Origin: an uncultured Oxalobacteraceae bacterium
GTDB lineage: Bacteria > Pseudomonadota > Gammaproteobacteria > Burkholderiales > Burkholderiaceae
Direction of reading: 5' to 3'
NCBI GenBank assembly: GCA_946478765.1
Contig: CAMLDH010000028.1
Span: 1 to 20,511 of the forward strand
DNA: 20,511 bases
In this document: positions 1 through 6,506 of the stretch, one piece after another
Position numbering within the stretch: position 1 is the stretch's first letter
Layout of the letters: every line of letters begins with the position of its first letter
Program-made: the position numbers and the translations under genes
Notes under the pieces: generated by a model
Told to the model about the DNA's origin: nothing
Databases searched by the model: none
What the model saw: only the letters and a program-made list of their open reading frames with translations

Positions 1-1
1 C

Positions 2-394
2 GTGTCGAAGGCGAGCGGCGTGCTCGTGTTCCCGTCTGTCATCGCAGCCGGCTTCGGGATCGGCGGGCAGTATGGCGAGGGCGCATTGCGCATTCACAAT
101 GCGAGCGCCGGATATTACAACCTCGCGTCCCTGTCCGTCGGGCTGCAGATCGGCGCGCAGTCGAAAGCGATCGTATTCCTGTTCATGACGCCGGATGCAC
201 TCGATAAATTCCGCAAGAGCGAAGGATGGGCGGTCGGCGTGGACGCGTCGGTCGCGGTACTGAGGGTTGGTGCAAACGGCAGGATTGACTCCACCTCGGT
301 GAGCGGCCCCGTGCTGGCGTTTGTCCTGACCAACGCCGGTCTGATGGCGAACCTGACGCTGGAAGGCACGAAGATAACGCGGCTCAAAATCTGA
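2..394 (+). CDS. SYLF (Ysc84) lipid-binding domain protein, 3' part
   Basis: The reading frame enters from the left edge, so the true start lies outside the window and only the last 130 residues are seen. The segment carries the core of the SYLF/Ysc84 (DUF500) domain: KASGVLVFPSVIAAGFGIGG, then YGEGALR, a YYN...S.GLQIGAQ stretch, FLFMTPDALDKFR, and a C-terminal GLMANLTLEGTKITRL block. Known bacterial members are small exported proteins that bind lipid; the missing N terminus probably holds a signal peptide, but this cannot be seen. It converges on the DUF5335 gene with a gap of about 60 bases. I see no clear terminator between them. The family call is firm and the physiological role is unknown. 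Confidence 0.85.
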   Translation: MSKASGVLVFPSVIAAGFGIGGQYGEGALRIHNASAGYYNLASLSVGLQIGAQSKAIVFLFMTPDALDKFRKSEGWAVGVDASVAVLRVGANGRIDSTSVSGPVLAFVLTNAGLMANLTLEGTKITRLKI

Positions 395-456
395 TCCGAT
401 TCCCGACGCGCCGGCAGCTCTCTGCAATGCGTTTTCTGATCGTTTGCCCGCTTGGT

Positions 457-795
457 TCAGGGCGGCGGCGGCAGCATGAGCGGATCGCGCAACTTGATAA
501 TCTGACGGACGCCGTCGGCATCGATCACTTCCATGCTCGACAACTCGACCACCTCCTGATCGACATACACTTCGCGCGGCTTGTAGATCAGGTGGTCGAG
601 ACCTTCAAGAGCAACTTCGACAATGTCGTCCTTGGGGTCGTAGACAATGCCCAGAAGCGGCAACCACTCGGCCTCGATCTGAGCGCCGATTTTCAGCGAA
701 GCGACTTCGACCTCCGCACGCTTACCGTCCAGGATTTTCGATACATTGTCAAAGTAAGGGTGCCATGCACTCTTCTCCAGTTTTGATATGGCCAT
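457..795 (-). CDS. DUF5335 family protein
   Basis: A 112-residue soluble protein starting MAISKLEKSAWHPYFD. I chose the ATG at 795 because GGAGAGGA lies just upstream at good spacing; an upstream in-frame start at 822 would add nine residues with no comparable ribosome site. The sequence KRAEVEVASLKIGAQIEAEW followed by LPLLGIVYDPKDDIVEVALE matches what I recall of the DUF5335 family, whose function is unknown. The C terminus ends in a run of prolines. There is no signal peptide or membrane helix. It follows the HdeD-type gene on the same strand with about 110 bases between, so the two may be cotranscribed, and both families are often seen near stress genes (inference). Confidence 0.8.
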   Translation of the reverse strand: MAISKLEKSAWHPYFDNVSKILDGKRAEVEVASLKIGAQIEAEWLPLLGIVYDPKDDIVEVALEGLDHLIYKPREVYVDQEVVELSSMEVIDADGVRQIIKLRDPLMLPPPP

Positions 796-905
796 GGGAT
801 CCTCTCCGCGTCTGGTTACCATGCACTGACATTTTGATGGCGCCGGCTTCCGCCATCATGATCCACTCCCGCGCGACAAGCTCGCATACCGTCTTTCGCA
901 CAACA

Positions 906-1496
906 TCAATGCGCAGGAGAAATACGTCGATCCGGCGTAACCCGCCTGTCTGCGGCGCCGGTCGTGATTCTTGCCCGCAGGCGCAGGGCAAGCACGAACA
1001 TCAACAAGCCCGTGACGAGAGCATAGATGCTGATCAGCCAGACAAGTGCCAGCGCGCCTGCCGCAGGAAAAAGAAATACCAGTATGCCGAACACGATTGA
1101 TGCGGCGCCGCTCAAAATCATCAGCCATTCATTGCGAATCGTCTTGCGCAACCGTATCGCGGTAGCGACATCCAGTACGCCCGTGATCAACGCATTGGCC
1201 CCGATAACCAGCACCAGCACCAGTGCGGTCAGACTCGGATGCACGATGGCAATCACCCCCGCGCCGATGCTGACCAGACCGAGCAGAAGCGGCAACCACC
1301 AATCTTCATCCCGCTTGCGCATGCGGATCGCGCCAACGACCGATACCACGCCGCTGATCAAGGCATAGGCAGCGAACAGTGCAACCAACGACAGCAAGGT
1401 CAGGCCGGGCCACATGATGGCAAATACACCGAACAGGATGGCGAGCACGCCGCGCAACGCGTATATCCACCAGGATCGCGAAAGTGATTCATTCAT
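906..1496 (-). CDS. HdeD-like (DUF308) six-helix membrane protein
   Basis: A 196-residue inner-membrane protein beginning MNESLSRSWWIYALRGVLAI. It has six hydrophobic segments at roughly residues 10-30, 35-57, 67-85, 88-108, 122-144 and 148-172, arranged as three two-helix repeats, each with the DUF308 pattern of a helix, a Gly-rich turn and AL(I/V)xG. This is the HdeD family, named after the E. coli acid-resistance membrane protein. Start choice: AGGAG at 1510-1506 sits directly against an ATG at 1505 but nine bases from the ATG at 1496, so 1496 is preferred. The C-terminal tail is Arg-rich and probably cytoplasmic. An acid-stress role is inferred from the family only. Confidence 0.82.
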   Translation of the reverse strand: MNESLSRSWWIYALRGVLAILFGVFAIMWPGLTLLSLVALFAAYALISGVVSVVGAIRMRKRDEDWWLPLLLGLVSIGAGVIAIVHPSLTALVLVLVIGANALITGVLDVATAIRLRKTIRNEWLMILSGAASIVFGILVFLFPAAGALALVWLISIYALVTGLLMFVLALRLRARITTGAADRRVTPDRRISPAH

Positions 1497-1873
1497 CGCA
1501 TTCATCTCCTTTACGCCACAGGCAAGTGATTTGCAGGCTCTCAGGAAGCCATCGCCGTTGACCATTGCTCTGACGCTCATGGTCATATATCAAGCATCGC
1601 GGCGGTTGTCCTCGTGGAGAAACACCCTCCGGAATTGCTTCGCCGACGGTTTTCGAGGGAACGTTTTACCGTGAAAGTTGAGAGAATTCTGCGCAAGCGG
1701 TATGCCAGCCGCCGCCAATCGGATCGCACAACCGCCGACTATCGCACCCGCGTTGCGCGTGCTGCGAAAGCGATGCGATGTAAATGGGAAATTAGTAAAG
1801 ATTACGGCGTAACGGTAAAACTTACGCTTTTTCCACGATTCCCTGCAAGACAGTGATTCGCTTCAGGGGTGAA
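1497..1873. other. Intergenic region without a recognisable gene
   Basis: This stretch of 377 bases separates the start of the HdeD-like gene from the end of the Rrf2-like gene. It should hold the HdeD-like promoter, and an AT-rich TTGATATATG segment near 1580-1595 (minus strand) is a possible part of it, but no convincing -35/-10 pair was found. Short open frames here have no family resemblance and no ribosome sites. I see no terminator hairpin with a T-run for the Rrf2-like gene, which ends at 1874 and is transcribed towards this region. Confidence 0.5.
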
Positions 1874-2413
1874 TCAAACCATCCATGCATTCACCTCGAA
1901 GTCATACTCGTTGTCATACGAAGGCCCGTTTACGGCGCGCTTGCTCGAAGGCGGCTGCGCCGAGGTGCTGGCCTTGAGCCGATCCAGCGAAAATTGGCGC
2001 AAATGCTTGTACACGCTTTGATTGACCGCCATCATGGCCTGCATGATGAGAAGCTCCACATCGTGATGCAGATGGTCAGCATGGGGGGGATCCATGGCGG
2101 CAACTGCCTTGGCGCTGTCCGGCGGCGGTGTAATCACGCAGCGGAACACGTCTTCCAGCGTAACCGAACTGGGTGCGCACGCCAATGTCCACTTGCCGCG
2201 CACGGTGGCATCGGCGTGCAGCAACATCGCGCGGCATAGCGAATCACACAACTTTTCCAGCTCTCTGGCAGAACGCCCTGTGCTGCTCTGCAGTTGCGAA
2301 AGGCTGACCGCGCGCGGCGCGCTCGACACCATCACGGCCAGAATCTGGGTTGTGATGCGAAATCGGTCATGCAACACACCATTGCCGAAAATATAATCGT
2401 CAGCGTTAGCCAT
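1874..2413 (-). CDS. Rrf2-like winged-helix regulator
   Basis: A 179-residue protein from the ATG at 2413, chosen for the AGGAGAG ribosome site; an upstream frame to 2497 lacks support. Residues 15-95 follow the Rrf2/BadM winged-helix layout: FRITTQILAVMVSSAPRAVS, a recognition-helix region SLSQLQSSTGRSARELEKLC, a short wing VRGKWTLACAP, and VTLEDVFRCVI. The Cys cluster that binds Fe-S in IscR, NsrR and RirA is absent from the C-terminal half; the Cys at 56, 60, 79 and 92 lie within the helix-turn-helix and wing. It is therefore probably not an Fe-S sensor of the usual kind. The C terminus (130-179) is low in structure. It is monocistronic and its target is unknown; self-regulation through the inverted repeat at 2453-2477 is possible. 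Confidence 0.65.
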   Translation of the reverse strand: MANADDYIFGNGVLHDRFRITTQILAVMVSSAPRAVSLSQLQSSTGRSARELEKLCDSLCRAMLLHADATVRGKWTLACAPSSVTLEDVFRCVITPPPDSAKAVAAMDPPHADHLHHDVELLIMQAMMAVNQSVYKHLRQFSLDRLKASTSAQPPSSKRAVNGPSYDNEYDFEVNAWMV

Positions 2414-2452
2414 AGGCTCTCCTACCTGATACGTCCATCTATAAAATCTGAC

Positions 2453-2477
2453 GGTTCCATTTAATTTATCCGGAACC
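2453..2477 (-). promoter_or_regulatory. Possible operator upstream of the Rrf2-like gene
   Basis: GGTTCC at 2453-2458 and GGAACC at 2472-2477 form a 6-bp inverted repeat across an AT-rich 13-bp spacer, 40-64 bases upstream of the Rrf2-like start codon. A weak -10-like TATAGA (minus strand, 2443-2438) lies downstream, which would place the repeat over the -35 region. Rrf2 proteins commonly bind dyads and regulate themselves. The arm is short and could occur by chance. Confidence 0.3.
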
Positions 2478-2732
2478 AGCTGCGGTGTTTTTTTCACAAA
2501 ACATCAAAGGGCTAGAGCTTCGTCGATGAATTGGTTGAAGGCAAGAAAAAAAACTGATTATCGCCTGTTTTGTGCAAGAGATTCAACAAACGATAGACCA
2601 GCCTCTTGAACAAATCGACATCTCCGGTTAGGGACCTGTACGGCTACTGGATTAGCCGCTCTTCAACGTCAATTTTACCGACGATGTTTTGTTATCCATA
2701 TGTGAATTTCTCGTGATAATCGTAGTGAAACC

Positions 2733-2809
2733 AGAAAGGAGTAGGGTGCGCTTGCGCACCATTGCGATCCACCGCAGCATTGGTGCGCAAGCGCACCCTA
2801 CTCCTTTCT
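2733..2809. repeat. Perfect 29-bp inverted repeat (REP/MITE-like palindrome)
   Basis: Arms 2733-2761 and 2781-2809 are exact reverse complements of 29 bp around a 19-base loop. Each arm carries the smaller self-complementary core GGTGCGCTTGCGCACC, so the element is a palindrome within a palindrome. The GTAGGGTGCGC start is reminiscent of dispersed palindromic repeats seen in many proteobacterial genomes (from memory, not searched). It sits about 150 bases past the end of the hybrid kinase operon and could stop transcription in either direction, although it lacks a long T-run. Confidence 0.85.
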
Positions 2810-2955
2810 ATTTTTCACGACACAAATAATTTTGCGTGATTGCTTAGTAGGCCGCCTCGGCTAAGGAAAGAGCAGCAAGAAGCGGTGCGGTGCGCCGTGC
2901 CATCGAGGCAGGCCCAGGAGGCACGGGGCGGCAGCAGGATTCGGGGGCGAAGATG

Positions 2956-5490
2956 TCATGTACTTGCTTCCTGCTCTTTCAGGTAGCGTTCCACCATGTT
3001 CAGCACGGCTTTGGACTGGTACGCCTGTGCCAACGCGCGCAACTGGTTGGCAAACGGACGATAGGGTTCATCACGCTCGGCCAGGCAGTTTGCCCACTGC
3101 ATAATGTCGCCCATGTTTCCCAGTCGGGCCAGGCGGTGCAGGGTTTTCATTTCCTCTGCCGGCGGCGCCAGCAGCGGCTCGGCGGCCTGCTGTTCCGGCG
3201 CGGGTCCGGTTTGCGACAATTCGTACGTCCAAGTGAGCTTCAAGAGGGCGGCGATCTGTGTCAACAGCCGCCCCAGATCGATCGGCTTGGGGAGAAATGC
3301 ATTCGCCCCGGCCTGCAGGCTATTCGCCTCGTCGTCTCCAGAAGTGCTGGCCGAAATCGCAAGGATGGGCACATCCTTGAAGGCCGGCAGTTGCCGCAGG
3401 CGGCGCGTGGCTTCCAGCCCATTCATCTCCGGCATCGCCCTGTCCATCAGGATCAATTCCGGCTGCAGGATTTGCGCTTTTTCCACGCCGTCGCGGCCGT
3501 TTACCGCCTCTGCCATCTCGAAGCCGAGCGCGCCCAGCAGGTCGACCACCATTGCCCGATTCTCGGCCACATCGTCCACCACCAGAATCTTCTTGCGCGG
3601 CCCCTCGTAGCCGGTCACAACCGATTCAAGTGGCATTGCCACCCTCTCGCCTTCCAACACCGGCACCTCCAGTTCAAACCAGAAGGTACTGCCCTGGCCG
3701 ATACAGCTGTCGACCTCGATCTCGCTGCCCATCAGCCGCACAATCTGACGGCTGATCGCCAAGCCCAGACCCGTACCCCCGAGCCGGCGCTGCATCTCGC
3801 CCGCTTGTTCGAAAGGCTGGAAAAGGGTTTGCAATTGGCCTTCGCTGATGCCGATGCCGGTATCCCGCACCTCGAAGCGCAACCGGGCGGGCGGCAACCA
3901 GCGCACCCGCAGCATCACCTGACCGTAGTCGGTGAACTTGACTGCATTGGCCAGCAGGTTCAGCAAGACTTGGCGCAGCAGCCGCTCGTCAGCCCGGATC
4001 CCGTGGGGCAAGTCCGGCGCGATGTCGCTGATAAAGTCCAGCCCCTTTTGCTCCGCCTTGACGTTGATTATCCTGGCAATGACATACAGGAAATCGGCTA
4101 GCTGGATGCCGGTGGGGTTGAGTTCCCGCTTGCCGGCTTCGATCTTGGCGAAGTCCAGGATATCGTTGATCAAGGTCAGCAGATGGTCGCCGCTTTGCCG
4201 GATCACATTCACGCCTGCGAGTTGCCGCTCGCCCAGTGTCTTGTCATGTTGCAATATCTGCGCATAGCCCAGAATGCCGTTGAGCGGTGTGCGCAGTTCA
4301 TGGCTCATGTTGGCCAAGAAGGTACTCTTGGCCCGATTGGCCGCGTCGGCCGCTTGCCGCGCTGTCCGTTCCGCCTCGGCTTGCTTGCGCTCGGTCAGGT
4401 CGAGCACGAAGCCAACGCCGCTCTCTCGCGAACCCTCGAAGAGCGTGGCGCCAATCAGGACCGGGATGCGATTGCCGTCCTTGCGGATGTATTCCTTCTC
4501 GTACGGCGTGCATGTGCCGGTGGTCCGCACTTCTGCCGCCTTCCGCTCATCGGTGGCGCGGTATTCCGGCGGCGTCATGCTGGTCCACTGGATATTTCCC
4601 GACATCAGGTCGTCGCGGCTATAGCCGACCAGGCGCAAAAAGGCGTCGTTGGCGTCGCTGATGCCGCCCTGCAAATCCCAGAAGAAGATGCCGATGATGT
4701 TGGATTCGACCAGGCGCCGGATGCGCGCTTCGCCGGTCCGCCGCGCCTGTTCCGCCTGCTGCTGTTCGATCGTGCGCTGCTGAATTCTGGCGCTCATCAC
4801 ATTGATGCCCTGCTGCAATTGGCCAATTTCATCGGCGACCGTGTCAAGCGGAATACGCGCTGCCAACTCGCCTTGCTCGATCCGCTTGATGCAATCCTGG
4901 GCGGCGCCGATGCGCCGCAACAGGTGTTGCCCGAGGAGCCGAATCACCAAGGCATTGAGCGCGAGGATCACAAACGTGATGACGCCGATCGCCAGCAAAA
5001 AATCGGCGCGCTGCTCCAGCATTTCCTGCTTGCTGATGGAGAGTCCGAACAGCCAATTGATCGGGGCGACCGTGGTGAAGACGGCGTAGCGCGCAACTTG
5101 CTTGAATTCATATTCGATGGCGCCGTCTTCGCGGCGGAACATCTGGTCGACAAAGTCGGACGACGCACTATCGCCGGCCGCAAGATCCGCGTGGTACACG
5201 ACGCGATTGTCGGGTGCCTCGATCACGCTGAGCTGGGCCGTTTTCAACCCTTTTTTTTGCTGCAAGAGGTGTTGCATTTCGGCAGCGGTCTCGGCCGCCG
5301 CCCTGGCGCCGGAACGGTTCAAGCGTTGCAGTATCGTCTTGCTGGCATTCGACAATTCGAGGCGCAACACCTGCTCTTCAAATTTGTACAGGATGTCGTT
5401 GATAATCAGTGTGCCGACGCCCAGAACGGAAACGGTTATGCCCAACACAATCCCGATCGACAGGAGATTGAGCTTGGCCATTATTTTCAT
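2956..5490 (-). CDS. Membrane hybrid histidine kinase (sensor-HAMP-PAS-HisKA-HATPase-REC)
   Basis: A protein of 844 residues from the ATG at 5490, 11 bases after the stop of the binding-protein gene; GAGAGGG precedes it at good spacing, so the TTG at 5505 is less likely. Helix 1 spans about 10-32, a periplasmic sensor 33-163, helix 2 164-187, HAMP 188-240, and PAS 255-370, ending in the usual DLTERKQAE. HisKA carries the phospho-accepting His397 in [11 protein letters not shown]. The ATPase has the N box around 511-515, DTGIGI at 543 and GGTGLGL at 571. A REC domain spans 633-750 with Asp683 and Lys735. Residues 775-844 form a small helical tail of the kind seen on other hybrid kinases, not a clear Hpt. 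All catalytic residues are present. The output regulator is not adjacent. The gene pairs with the periplasmic binding protein upstream, which suggests that protein is its receptor. Confidence 0.93.
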   Translation of the reverse strand: MKIMAKLNLLSIGIVLGITVSVLGVGTLIINDILYKFEEQVLRLELSNASKTILQRLNRSGARAAAETAAEMQHLLQQKKGLKTAQLSVIEAPDNRVVYHADLAAGDSASSDFVDQMFRREDGAIEYEFKQVARYAVFTTVAPINWLFGLSISKQEMLEQRADFLLAIGVITFVILALNALVIRLLGQHLLRRIGAAQDCIKRIEQGELAARIPLDTVADEIGQLQQGINVMSARIQQRTIEQQQAEQARRTGEARIRRLVESNIIGIFFWDLQGGISDANDAFLRLVGYSRDDLMSGNIQWTSMTPPEYRATDERKAAEVRTTGTCTPYEKEYIRKDGNRIPVLIGATLFEGSRESGVGFVLDLTERKQAEAERTARQAADAANRAKSTFLANMSHELRTPLNGILGYAQILQHDKTLGERQLAGVNVIRQSGDHLLTLINDILDFAKIEAGKRELNPTGIQLADFLYVIARIINVKAEQKGLDFISDIAPDLPHGIRADERLLRQVLLNLLANAVKFTDYGQVMLRVRWLPPARLRFEVRDTGIGISEGQLQTLFQPFEQAGEMQRRLGGTGLGLAISRQIVRLMGSEIEVDSCIGQGSTFWFELEVPVLEGERVAMPLESVVTGYEGPRKKILVVDDVAENRAMVVDLLGALGFEMAEAVNGRDGVEKAQILQPELILMDRAMPEMNGLEATRRLRQLPAFKDVPILAISASTSGDDEANSLQAGANAFLPKPIDLGRLLTQIAALLKLTWTYELSQTGPAPEQQAAEPLLAPPAEEMKTLHRLARLGNMGDIMQWANCLAERDEPYRPFANQLRALAQAYQSKAVLNMVERYLKEQEAST

Positions 5491-5501
5491 GACGCGCCCT
5501 C

Positions 5502-6494
5502 TCAAAAATGATGCTTGTCCACGTTTTCCTTGGTGAAAATCATCACCGGCAAGTTCACCTGCATGTTGATCGCATCTTTTTTCGGCGTGAAGGCGCCGAG
5601 TCTTCCGGCATTGAACGCCCGGTCTGTCTTCAGTTCGCCGGTCAGCATCCGGTAGGCGCTGTAGACGGTCAGGTAGCCGTGGTCGGGCGCATTCCAGAGC
5701 AAGACTTTTTTCACCGTGCCATCCTTCAGGTAGCCGCGCATCAGGTTCGGGGTGGAATTGCCGATCACCGCAATTTTTCCGGCCAGACCAGCGTCCTTCA
5801 CCGCCTTGGCGGTACCCGGCAGGTTGGGTGCGCCCAGCGCAATGATGCCCTTCAGCGCGGGAAAGGATTTCAGGTAATCCTGGGTGATGCGGAATGACTC
5901 TTCGGTGCTCTCGCCGGCCGGCCGGATATCGACGATCTTCAAGCCCGGGTACTTTGCGTAAATGTGTTTTTTGATCGCCTCAATCCAGCTGGCCTGGTTG
6001 GGCGCGGTAAACGACGTGGTGATGATGGCGATCTCGCCTTTCGCGCCGACCTCATCCTTGATGGCTTCGACCAGTTGGCCGCCGAACTCGTCGAAATTGA
6101 CCAGATTGACAAAGAATTCGCGAAACTTCGCATCGCCGTCCCAGCTCATCACGTGAATGCCTGCGGCCTGCGCTTTTTTCAAGACCGGCACGATCGCGAC
6201 CGGATCGTTGGCCGCGACCGCGATCACATTCGGATGGCTCGGAATGATTTTTTCTATCATCTCGATCTGTTTTTCGACCTGATCCTGGGTCGGTCCGGTC
6301 CAGATGACTTGCATCTCCGGCAGCTCGCGGGCGGCATCGTCAACGCCTTGCTTGACCGCATCGTAATATGTGATGCCGACCAGTTTCGGCATGATGACGA
6401 CGCGGTATTTCGGCGCCGAAAAGCTTGTGACGGGGGACAGGAGGATGCTAAACAGTAGCGCGCCGGTCGAAATGGATTGCAGAAATTTCCACAT
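5502..6494 (-). CDS. LsrB-like periplasmic substrate-binding protein
   Basis: A 330-residue exported protein. The ATG at 6494 is preferred (GGAG six bases upstream) over the TTG at 6506. A signal peptide spans residues 1-27 with likely cleavage after SFSA. The mature part is a type I periplasmic binding protein resembling LsrB, the AI-2 receptor: MPKLVG, TGPTQ, a VMSWDGD block, GGQLV, STPNLMRGYL and, at the end, IFTKENV. Of the six AI-2 contacts I recall for Salmonella LsrB (Lys35, Asp116, Asp166, Gln167, Pro220, Ala222), Lys37, Asp119, Gln167 and Ala222 are kept, while Asn166 and Leu220 are changed. It may bind AI-2, a sugar such as rhamnose or a related polyol. No permease or ATPase gene is nearby; it lies between a kinase-ATPase and a hybrid kinase, so a sensing role is inferred. 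Confidence 0.88.
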   Translation of the reverse strand: MWKFLQSISTGALLFSILLSPVTSFSAPKYRVVIMPKLVGITYYDAVKQGVDDAARELPEMQVIWTGPTQDQVEKQIEMIEKIIPSHPNVIAVAANDPVAIVPVLKKAQAAGIHVMSWDGDAKFREFFVNLVNFDEFGGQLVEAIKDEVGAKGEIAIITTSFTAPNQASWIEAIKKHIYAKYPGLKIVDIRPAGESTEESFRITQDYLKSFPALKGIIALGAPNLPGTAKAVKDAGLAGKIAVIGNSTPNLMRGYLKDGTVKKVLLWNAPDHGYLTVYSAYRMLTGELKTDRAFNAGRLGAFTPKKDAINMQVNLPVMIFTKENVDKHHF

Positions 6495-6506
6495 CTCGTG
6501 CTCCAA

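Larger units (their letters stand above)
2414..2955. other. Intergenic region of about 540 bases
   Basis: This region lies between the Rrf2-like gene and the end of the hybrid kinase gene. It contains the Rrf2-like promoter region, the perfect inverted repeat at 2733-2809, and otherwise AT-richer sequence (about 2500-2730) with no coding signal. The stretch 2850-2955 is GC-rich and open in one frame, but has no family match and no ribosome site. No classical T-run terminator for the kinase operon was found; the inverted repeat may serve that role. Confidence 0.5.

Noticed and set aside
2890..5511. Long plus-strand open frames of 403 and 442 codons
   Set aside because: They lie antisense to the hybrid kinase, whose domains are unmistakable; their composition (many His, Gln, Arg) is typical of the complement of GC-rich coding sequence.
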